Positions 56,347 through 64,000 of a DNA stretch of 64,000 bases are shown here, in pieces. The notes under the pieces were generated by a model. It worked only from the letters and a program-made list of their open reading frames with translations. It did no database searches and had not been told where the DNA came from. The number at the start of each line of letters is the position of its first letter. Within the stretch, counting starts at the first letter, position 1. The translations under genes and the position numbers were made by a program. Origin of the DNA: Sordariomycetes sp. S80-01Y (taxonomy: Eukaryota; Ascomycota; Sordariomycetes); the NCBI GenBank assembly GCA_037042185.1, contig JAXQJY010000031.1:1054001-1118000 (forward strand). The letters are read 5' to 3'.

Positions 56347-58667
56347 CCGTCGGGCACCTTCGAGATAATCCCTTCTCTTATGTTTCAGATGGTTGGCAGA
56401 AGATGCTTTGTGACCTGCAAAGGCAAGGGAAGAGTGTCTTGAAATGGGAAAGACCTCCACAACCCGATCCGACGCTACGGATCCGGATCCTACAGACAAT
56501 CAGCTTGGTTTGATCGCTTGAAATACGAACCAGGCAGATTTTGGTGAGATAAGTCTTCGCGTGATGGCTAGGATTGGGTGCTCTTGGTATAGAGTGTACC
56601 TCACTTGTCCAGAAGCACTCATGATCTTGTCGCACCACGAAACATAACTAGCCCTATTTTGCGATGCTATTCAACGGGAGAGGGAGTCTTGATCAGCGTC
56701 TTGCAATATTTGCGCACGCTGTAAGCAACCATGACAGTAGCAGGCCGAGATACCAGAGCCATGCAGCGCACCATCGCTCCATTTTTACAACGATCCCCAA
56801 ATACATTCTCAATTGAATCGCACGTTCGTCTCATTTCGGCTAACATGTCCTGCTTCGGGGTCTTCAAGCAGGCTGCGTATATGTGTCGCCCCTCCGGAGC
56901 AAGGGCTTGATTCACTGTCGGCTTTCAGTCTCCGAAGTTGTAGTCGGGAAGAGAAAAAAAATGTCTACAAAGCGGGAGCACTCTGAGAATCGAGGGATTT
57001 CAGGTGCTTGATTTACTGTCCGAAAGGGATTTCGACCGATTCGTAGGCTAAGGGCACGGCTGCCCAAAAATTAGACCCACGTGTGCGGGAGACATCATGC
57101 TATTGACATATCATGTGTTCAAGTTAACCAGTGCTTAACTGGAAATAGCTAGAATTGGGTTGCAAGAAACGGTGAGGGCCACTTCACTGTTTCCAGTGGG
57201 TGAGATATAAACTATTTCATGAAACCTTTGTTGATGTTTTGCGTTTCTCGAGGACAAGGGTGGTCGATGAGAAGCGCTTAGAAGTGGAAGACGTCGTTGG
57301 GATTATCCCACTAGTCGATGCAAGTATCGATGGTCGCAGGATCTGTAGAAAAGGCGGGGCTGAGGGGGGTTAGCGCATGGGCAAGGGGCCCAAAGCAGCG
57401 CCGCTAGCAAGCCTGAGCGGTAGGCGGGGTTAGAAGTTACCTTTATAATGATTGTCTTTATCTTAGCTCTTTCGTGTCCTAAGTGAGGTGAAGAATGGGA
57501 GAGGAGATAACTAAAGTGTTAATAGAAGCGAAATGCGGAAAATAGCTCGAGTTCCCAATGCCTTGGAACTTATGCAAGGGGCGCACCACTTTTTACAGTA
57601 AAGCCACTGTGTCTGTCAATTAGGGTGTCCGGGGAGCGAAATTCGCTCCTGATCTAGGGCTGAGCTTGTACTCGAATTCACCGAGTACTGGCAGGATAAG
57701 AAATACTACGTAATATAAAGTTAAATGTAGGGTTGAGGCTATAAATGAATATTATGTGCAAATTAATCCAAGAGATCGGTGCTTACGCAGGACGTCGGGC
57801 GTCTGTTGGTCTAACGGTGGTCTAAGTCGGGTAAAGCTCGAGGAGGTATCCTTACAGGTACTCTAGGATAATATACTTATCAGGAAGAGCCCGCTAGTAG
57901 GCGTCGGGGCCGAAGTCTGGTCATTGGCCTGTTCCCCTTTAAATTCTTCGAGTAACGAGGCTAGGCGTTCTCGGCATTGATGTTAAGCCGCCCGCCAAAC
58001 TTGGCGCTGTATAAGAGAGATCGTCGGTGGCTTGGCTACTTACTGAGCGCCGCGGCTATAGATCGGTTAGTATGACCTTTGGAAGTTAAAAATCCCGCCC
58101 GGGCTTAGGGGCTGTTGGCTGCCTATGCGGATCAGGTTCCAGGCTTATCAGTAAATCTGATTAGGTCCCCTGGCAGCGGCAGCGCTTGCCTAGCTGTATT
58201 AGTGCGGCGTAGCTAGTTAGAACGACCCAGGATCTTATTATCTGGCATAGGGTCGAATCTTATACTCTGTTGAGGGCTAGCCTCGGGCTTGTCAAACCAG
58301 AAGGTAGCTGAATTAAGTCTATCTTAAGATAAAGAAGAAGAAGAAGAGAAATCCCTGCGTGTTCGCTGCTCAGGGGGAGATTTGTTTGTTTCCTGTGGGT
58401 ACCGGGATGTCGTTATTCCAGGCCCAGCACAGCGGGCCTCTTCGTAGGCATAGCCTGTAACATACTCTTCCAGAATACGAGATAGGTGAGATGTAGCGAG
58501 ATCAGCAGGACTCCCGAGTCCCGTCCGAGTCTGATTCGCGCTAGGGGGCGCTGCGCCGTTGGCCTTCCCCAGCCCTAAGAACCCACTAGACTAGACTGTA
58601 TAGATAGTGGACCTTCCCTCGATAGGTAAGCTGTCACTTTTATCTACCTGCTCCTAAAGTCCGCCTT
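56347..58667. other. Decayed repeat-like, gene-poor DNA
   Basis: 2.3 kb without an intact gene. The part from about 57300 to 58600 is rich in TAG/CTA and TTA and has broken protein-like stretches, as expected of a repeat altered by repeat-induced point mutation. Minus-strand frame 56915-56667 (82 codons, with MLAEMRRTCDSIENVFGD) is open but unrecognised. Confidence 0.4.
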
Positions 58668-58808
58668 ATGTTTTCGTTGTATCTCATTATCCGCATCCGT
58701 AGAGCACCTCGTCCAGAATTTCCCACAAAACACAACAAGCCCTCACTCGGCCCCCAAACCAAATCTGTGGGGCCGCACTTCGCCCGCCTGCAATCTCCAA
58801 TCTCCGTC

Positions 58809-59528
58809 ATGTCCTTCGCCAGTCTACCCTATGAACTTCGCTCACATATTTGGAGCTTAGCGGTAGAGCCCCGCCGCATCACGGAAGTCCATAGGGAAAA
58901 AAGCGACGGCAAATTTAAAATAAAACAACGGCGGAGAGGTATGGATATCCTTTACGAGACCACATCGACGCCTCCGCCGGCGGTTATGCAGGTTTGTCGT
59001 GAGGCCCGACAGCATGCCCCTTACCAGCGATGTTTTACCGCAGGCACAGAGGCGCGATGGACTTGGATTAATTTTGGAGTCGATATCTTCTGTGTTAGGA
59101 GTGTCTTCTTTATTGAAGATATTGTCGAGCATCGCTCTGATGTACAGCGACTGGAGATCCGCACTGATGAAGACTGGGACTGGTACGAGGGGGTAATATA
59201 TCACAGAGCTCTAGATATCCTCAGCGACTTCACTGGCCTAAGGAAAATCAAAATTATACTAGAGCCCGGGGACCTAGCGAGGTGGAACCACGCTGCAGGG
59301 TGGCTGGACCATGGACACTGTCCTATGGAGAATATTACCTTCGTCGACGAACGCTCGGGACTCGCGCTGACGAGGTCTCAGCTAGGTCTTGTGGCGGCCT
59401 GGAGAATGCTATTGCCATTCGAAAGACCAAAAAACCCGCCTGATCCGGACAGACTTTCAGAAGAGATCGCCGATACTCACGGGGGCCGCCGGGGTATGAG
59501 CATGGCACAAATGTACGAGATAGACTAA
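58809..59528 (+). CDS. 2EXR-domain protein
   Basis: Fungal protein of unknown function, about 239 residues. MSFASLPYELRSHIWSLAVEPR at the N-terminus is the 2EXR motif (leucine-rich helix resembling an F-box), and PPAVMQVCREARQHA is the second conserved block of this family. TDEDWDWYEGVIYHRALDIL and a final helical part follow. The family is greatly expanded in Sordariomycetes and Leotiomycetes, without known function. I chose the ATG at 58809 because it opens directly into the motif and has a purine at -3; an in-frame ATG at 58668 would add 47 residues of unremarkable sequence. Confidence 0.75.
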   Translation: MSFASLPYELRSHIWSLAVEPRRITEVHREKSDGKFKIKQRRRGMDILYETTSTPPPAVMQVCREARQHAPYQRCFTAGTEARWTWINFGVDIFCVRSVFFIEDIVEHRSDVQRLEIRTDEDWDWYEGVIYHRALDILSDFTGLRKIKIILEPGDLARWNHAAGWLDHGHCPMENITFVDERSGLALTRSQLGLVAAWRMLLPFERPKNPPDPDRLSEEIADTHGGRRGMSMAQMYEID

Positions 59529-59588
59529 AAATATCCTTCGACGTTATCTAGATACACAAGGATCAATAAGGGAAAGCTCAGAGCATGC

Positions 59589-60396
59589 TCAGGAGACACA
59601 GTGGTTTAACCTCTCGAGCGCTCGCCGATTGCCATCTATGACCACCTTATGCTCTTTGGGGATGGTCCTTGAGTACCGTAGCCTTGGACAAGTCTTGGCC
59701 ACATCCTCTTCACTCTGGCCCGTAGCTGCCGCTCGATTTGCGATGATCTGCTTAAAGTCGACAACTTTCCACGGTGTTAAGGGGTTTCTGGGGTTATCGA
59801 TTTCCTTTATCGCAGGGTCCCAGCCGAGCGCTTCCTTCATGTCCTCCACCTGGAATTTGGAATTGTCACCTTATCTAGCTCGAATAACGAGTTCGATGTC
59901 AGATCTGGAATTCTCAAAGAGGGTACGACCTCCTGAATCAGCTTCCCAATATCCTCCGCGTGCTTAGCCCAATTGTCGGTATCGGTTTTGGAAAGTTCGT
60001 AAGCTTGACTGTAAAGAGGTTCCCGCCATGTTTATTTGTCGCCTGGTTAAACAGATTTACGGCCGTCTTTTCAAGGTCGATTTCCTCAACCCATTTCAAT
60101 GTAAAGACCGGATTATTACTGCTATCCCTAACCAAGTTTGTCAAGGAAGGCGACAGGTCGATGAGATGGATCAAGATTTCGTTAATGTTGGCTCTAGGGC
60201 CTTTCGAAGACCACTTCTGCCAAGCGGTTTTGCACTTTTTTGCGTTTTTGTCCCAGTCCTTCTCATCACACATGAGGCCCATGGTGCGATCGAAATCATT
60301 TTTGAGACCGTCAAACTCATATGCGAGCGGATTGACAAGGATCTCAACGAAGTACTCATAGCCACCCGCCCATACGGTGGTCTCGTGCATGCACAT
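59589..60396 (-). pseudogene. Broken protein-coding fragment, family not recognised
   Basis: Protein-like sequence on the minus strand in more than one frame, for example ETTVWAGGYEYFVEILVNPL, MGLMCDEKDWDKNAKKC, VEDMKEALGWDPAIKEIDN and TGQSEEDVAKTCPRLRYSRT. Composition and codon choice look like a former gene. No family assigned; treated as a fossil. Confidence 0.4.
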
Positions 60397-60754
60397 CTAC
60401 ACGGCCAAGATCCCATCCAAGACGATGGATGATGCCCTCAAACAGTACGACGACATGATTGAGGACGGCCATGACAACAAGTTCAAGATATTTACGTGGT
60501 ACGTCGCGGAGTAGGTACCCTACCAGATCAACGCTTTCATGGCCAATAGCAAGACAGACGACTTTTTCAAGTGCGAGGAGACAGATATACGCAACTACTT
60601 CGGTACATGCAGATGCTTCTACGATGACGAGAACATTAAGGCTTGTGACGACTCTAACGACTGCAAGAATGGAAAGGGAATACTCGAGATTGCGTGCCAG
60701 ACAGAATTCGAGCACGGCGAAGTTGGGGATTGGCTCACGCCTGACTCGGACTAG
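60391..60754 (+). pseudogene. Broken Cys-rich fragment, possibly chitinase/killer-toxin-like
   Basis: Plus-strand stretch with MDDALKQYDDMIEDGHDNKF, VPYQINAFMANSKTDDFFKC and a Cys-rich end. It reminds me of the C-terminal part of fungal subgroup C chitinases (killer-toxin-alpha-like). It is a broken fragment without a catalytic domain; I treat it as a fossil. The link to the family is weak. Confidence 0.3.
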
Positions 60755-61340
60755 GCTCCCAAGGATATGGAGGTCCTGGGCTTAAAGTAAAACGCCGACA
60801 TATTCGAGGGCTTAAGGGTTACGTCTTGTAAGATCTAAGCCTTTTCACTGGCGATTCATAGACGAAGGGGGACCATAGCATGAAACATTGCTCTGTGTAC
60901 TTTTAGGATGAGATCCATACGCCCAAATTAGCGGCTGCTCCGGCTAATCGTTATAAGTAAAAAAACACATCATCATTTAGATCCATTGTTCTTTCGGCGT
61001 CGTTTTGCTTTCCCGTGCTTTGACTAGTCCACCAAGTGAAAATGCGCCCCTAGCTGGTACTTCAATCAAACTACAATCCTCGGGTAATCGGCCCAGCGTA
61101 ATGCTTTTTTTTTATGGCGAACCTGCCAAATTTGCAATTGACCTTCTGGTGACCCTAGCTATGTCGCGCTTTGGTTTCCCTACTTAAATTTCTGTTTTCG
61201 CACTTGTTGGATAATTATCTCGTTCTCACTGCGGTTTCGAAACGTGTCTCGTCCTGCTTTGCACTGGAGTTGCGTTACGCACTCCTCATGGGAAAACAGA
61301 GATAGCCTACTACATATTCTACATTAGGTCGTAGTCTAGT
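60755..61340. other. Intergenic
   Basis: No gene recognised. Confidence 0.45.
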
Positions 61341-61459
61341 ACATACGACCACACCCAGTGGAAAATACGGGATCCCGTCCGCTCTCCCATAGTCAAGCCG
61401 CTGAGGGGCTGATTAGTAGTTGGGTCGGTGACGACCAGCGAATACCGGCTGTTGTATGT
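61341..61459 (+). rRNA. 5S rRNA
   Basis: 119-bp 5S rRNA gene with one visible difference (CCACACCC for CCATACCC near the 5' end). T runs follow (61459-61495). The flank TTTTTGCCATTTTT just downstream resembles the downstream flank of the minus-strand copy at 35240. Confidence 0.95.
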
Positions 61460-61727
61460 TTATTTTTGCCATTTTTGCTTTTTTTTTATCATCTTAACAA
61501 GCTTCCTTTTGAGATACACAGAGGGGGTCAAAGAGTTGGGGAACAAACTTCAGTGTTAAAGGCGATCTCGTTGCAATCCTAGGAATGCCCATAGGTTTGC
61601 CCGGGCCACCTAGTACCTGAGTGACGTTGGCTTAGTAAGGCGCTCCAGAACCCCAAGCACCCAAACCGCTTCACATCTTAGCTGAACTTCAGCCTTGACC
61701 TCCTCCCACCTCCGCACACCCGCGAAA

Positions 61728-62141
61728 ATGTCCGAGAAACAGCCTACAAAGATCGCCGAGGGCGCCCAGACCGCAGCCACCGAGGAGGAGCACCCGCCCA
61801 TCCCCCGCGCAGCCGAGGACCGCAAGGCCGCGTCTGCGCTCGCCTCGCTCGACTCCAAGACGGAGGCGACAGCAGGCGCCTCGCAGAACGTCGACCAGGA
61901 AGCCGTGCAGAACGCAATCAAGAACCTCTCCGGGGCCGCCACGGCGCCCAAGAAGGCCGCCGCCGCGGGCCTCAAGAAGACGGACGAGATCAAGAAGCCG
62001 CCCGTAAAGGTCGACGCCAAGGACGTGGACCTGCTGCTGGATGAATGCGAGTTTCCTAACAAGGTCAGGGCCACCGAGTTCCTGAGGGCTCACGAGGGCG
62101 ATCTCGGCAAGGCGTTGAGAGCCTTTGTTCAGCCGGCTTAG
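61728..62141 (+). CDS. HYPK-like protein (NatA-associated, UBA-like)
   Basis: 137 residues. The C-terminal 45 residues (VKVDAKDVDLLLDECEFPNK, ATEFLRAHEGDLGKALRAFV) match the UBA-like domain of HYPK, a ribosome-linked chaperone-like protein that binds and restrains the N-terminal acetyltransferase NatA; the same fold occurs in nascent-polypeptide-associated complex alpha. The N-terminal part is low-complexity, rich in A, K, E and T, with IPRAAEDRKAASALASL. Length fits fungal HYPK homologues. The ATG at 61728 is the first in frame. After the TAG stop the same frame stays open for 167 more codons (see next entry). Confidence 0.87.
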   Translation: MSEKQPTKIAEGAQTAATEEEHPPIPRAAEDRKAASALASLDSKTEATAGASQNVDQEAVQNAIKNLSGAATAPKKAAAAGLKKTDEIKKPPVKVDAKDVDLLLDECEFPNKVRATEFLRAHEGDLGKALRAFVQPA

Positions 62142-62645
62142 GATGGCGGTCAGCACGAGGCCCGCCGCTTGCAGGAGGCTTGCGACAGGGCTATGACGAA
62201 CTTGAAGAAAGCTCATGAGCGGGTCGGTGAACCTGATGTTGAGATTTCCGAGGATTCTCAAGAGTCTGGAGAGGCACTTTCGGAGGGCGGGATGCGCAGA
62301 AACGACGCGATGCGCTTGCGGAATCAAATCGCAGGTTGGACCCCGGGTTTTCTCGCAAGCCTGGCTGCCGGCAAAGCCATCATCGATGAATCGATCAAGG
62401 AGGCGAGAGAGTTCGAGGCGCGGATGCAGGCTCAGAAGGAACAGATGCGGTTTCATAGGGAGACGATCAGGGCCCAAAAGATGCTCGACGTCGAAGCCAA
62501 AGGGGACAGCTTTGACGCGCACACGGACAGCTTCAGGGCCCAAGGCATGGCGCACCTGGGCAGTGACTTCCATCGTATGCAGGTTAACGACGAAAAGAGT
62601 CTCGATCGAACGCACGCCAAGGACAAGACGGACGATGCACTCTAG
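62142..62645 (+). CDS. Open frame in phase with HYPK stop, helical charged protein
   Basis: Directly after the HYPK TAG (62139-62141) the same frame is open for 167 codons, ending at 62645; its first ATG is at 62193 (150 residues). The product is charged and helical, with MRRNDAMRLRNQIAGW, LASLAAGKAIIDESIKEARE and FEARMQAQKEQMRFHRETIR predicted to form a coiled coil. No family recognised. It could be a separate small gene with a 51-bp gap, a readthrough or alternatively spliced extension of HYPK, or a former tail cut off by a nonsense mutation. Evidence is composition and frame only. Confidence 0.45.
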   Translation, partial: DGGQHEARRLQEACDRAMTNLKKAHERVGEPDVEISEDSQESGEALSEGGMRRNDAMRLRNQIAGWTPGFLASLAAGKAIIDESIKEAREFEARMQAQKEQMRFHRETIRAQKMLDVEAKGDSFDAHTDSFRAQGMAHLGSDFHRMQVNDEKSLDRTHAKDKTDDAL

Positions 62646-62869
62646 AGGACGGGAATAGACGGGGGTCTGCATGTGTATTGGAGATCAGGAAGGCTGTGGA
62701 TATCATGAGACTATTACCACAACGGCATGCGCTACTCTGATCACACAATACCAGAAAATAAATCCAAACGCCTTTTGTACCATCCCTTGATGCAATGTTC
62801 CTAAGCAAACGAATCCGGCCAAAGAGCTGAGAGGAGGCCAACTCCACTGGGTATATGTACATGCAACGC

Positions 62870-64000
62870 TTAATCAATGTCCTTCCACTGCTTCGCCAGC
62901 GGACTCGCTATCTTGGGCGCATACTGCAAGCTCTTCCTGCGGGCAGCCATTAGCCGACCCAAAGCATGGTCGTCCATTATGACCTTTGACGGACTGGCCT
63001 GTGCTTGCCAGCGGTTGCTGGCCTTTGGAGGGCAAGTGCGTAGGCCGATGGCCATGTCAGCAAGGGGCGAGGCGACAGTGTCATCCTCCCCGCTATTGTA
63101 AGTCAGCTCCGCAGCTGCCTTGGCAACGGCATCAGGGGCCGGGGTCTTGGGAGCCGGTGTAAGAATGAACTGCGACCATTCTATGTCATCGTGCTCATCT
63201 GCTCCTTGATCTGACGGAGTGTACAGCCAGGTTGTGCTATCCCGTCGGTTCATCGTGTTGATGGGAGTGTCCGGGACAAGGTGCTGACTCGTGCTGCTGC
63301 GCGAGTTGTTGTCGATGAGGATACCGTTCATGTTGGCGAGGGCCTTGGGCTCCATACTTTTGCGGCGGCGGCCGCCGCCGCGGGGCAGGGAGCTGGTATC
63401 AAAAGAGTAGCATGCCTCGTCAAGCCACTTGTTCTCACGCTCGCAGCTGTTATGTGGGTTAGCCCAAATCTTATCGACATGACAAGGAGAACTTACTCAA
63501 GGACCCAGTTCACGCCAACACATTGAACAAGGCCATTGGTGCGGCGAACCTTCTCGAGCGTGCGCTTCCCGCCATCCTTGTAGACAACGTGGGTGATTCC
63601 GATCTTATTGGCGGGACCGCTAGCATTAGGACTATCGTTCCAATCCCAAGTCTTGCGACAGCGCGCACCCATCTGACTTAGGAGCTCTATGAAGATGCCG
63701 CTAGCATCCGCACCCTCACTGGTGTGGACATCAACAAAGACAACAGCTCCCTGGAGCAAGTTGGGACTGACTGAAGCGCGGCGACCAGGCGTGGTGAAGT
63801 CGGCGGACGCGTCACCCTTGACGGGCGTGGTGTAACCAGCAGAAGCCCGGCGAGAAGAGCCTGGAGTGCGCCTCTCCTTAGTCGGCGACAGGGATGGCAT
63901 GGTCGTGCTTCTATGCAAACCCGATCGCTGGGGGGGCGGCCGAGGCGCCGTGAAGCTACGTTTCTTCATCGGACTAGGGGTGGAGTTGTCGGCGGGTTTC
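62870..64000 (-). CDS. BRCT-domain protein, partial (5' end outside window)
   Basis: C-terminal part of a nuclear protein with a BRCT phosphopeptide-binding domain. Exons (64000)-63497 and 63446-62870, intron of 50 nt (GTAAGT...TAACAG). The frame is still open at the window edge, before MKKRSFTAPRPPP, so the start lies further out. An S/P/R/T-rich disordered segment is followed by the BRCT fold: LLQGAVVFVDVHTSEGADAS, LLSQMGARCRKTWDW, KIGITHVVYKDGGKRTLEKV and the conserved Trp in CVGVNWVLDCERENKWLDE. A basic patch GGGRRRKS and an acidic/Pro-rich tail with TPAPKTPAPDA follow. Such proteins act in DNA damage signalling or chromosome condensation (MCPH1-like); exact role not known. Confidence 0.85.

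Noticed and set aside
61689-62672. 327-codon minus-strand open frame
   Set aside because: Lies antisense to the HYPK gene and its extension; Leu/Gly/Arg-rich shadow without a domain.
1-64000. tRNA genes and CRISPR arrays
   Set aside because: I looked for B-box-like GGTTCGANNC contexts and for regularly spaced repeats; nothing convincing was found.

Overview
The window is nuclear DNA of a filamentous ascomycete (Pezizomycotina, most likely a Sordariomycete). Genes carry short GT-AG introns of 48-94 nt, are often small-exon or single-exon, and belong to families typical of this group: Zn2Cys6 regulators, NCS1 and MFS permeases, AA9/GH43/GH78 enzymes, a fungal-type P450, a 2EXR protein and a HYPK-like protein. 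Five dispersed 119-bp 5S rRNA genes point the same way. I recognise 26 protein genes or gene remnants, counting one partial gene at the right edge. Two of them (22582-22917 and 44535-44886) have exons so short that a plain ORF scan misses them.

Left third (1-19 kb): an MFS sugar transporter, a GNAT acetyltransferase, a seven-exon cytochrome P450 facing a branched-chain keto-acid dehydrogenase E1-beta gene that has a frame break, a glucose-6-phosphate 1-epimerase facing a class II DAHP synthase, then a convergent pair of secreted plant-cell-wall enzymes (AA9 LPMO and GH43).

Middle (19-45 kb): a gene-poor stretch with a decayed helicase-like remnant, a tiny Cys-rich protein gene, a GPI-type secreted protein, a Zn2Cys6 regulator / MFS permease / amidase group (26.3-32.4 kb), a small secreted Cys-rich protein, a GH78 rhamnosidase, an O-methyltransferase and an 82-residue zinc-finger protein gene.

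Most notable region (45.7-54.3 kb): a Zn2Cys6 regulator, an NCS1 permease, a ring-opening amidohydrolase of the cyanuric acid hydrolase/barbiturase family and an allophanate hydrolase. Together they look like a compact nitrogen-scavenging cluster: import of a ring compound, ring opening, and release of ammonia from allophanate. The two control regions of the cluster hold seven copies of YGGGCCG (CGG-G-CCG type) plus GATA sites, which suggests control by the local regulator and by a general AreA-type nitrogen regulator. A biuret hydrolase, needed for the full cyanuric acid route, is not in the window.

Right end (54-64 kb): 5S genes, a broken kinase-like gene, a decayed AT-richer stretch, a 2EXR protein, broken gene fragments, a HYPK-like gene followed in the same frame by a further 167 open codons, and the 3' part of a BRCT-domain gene that runs off the edge.
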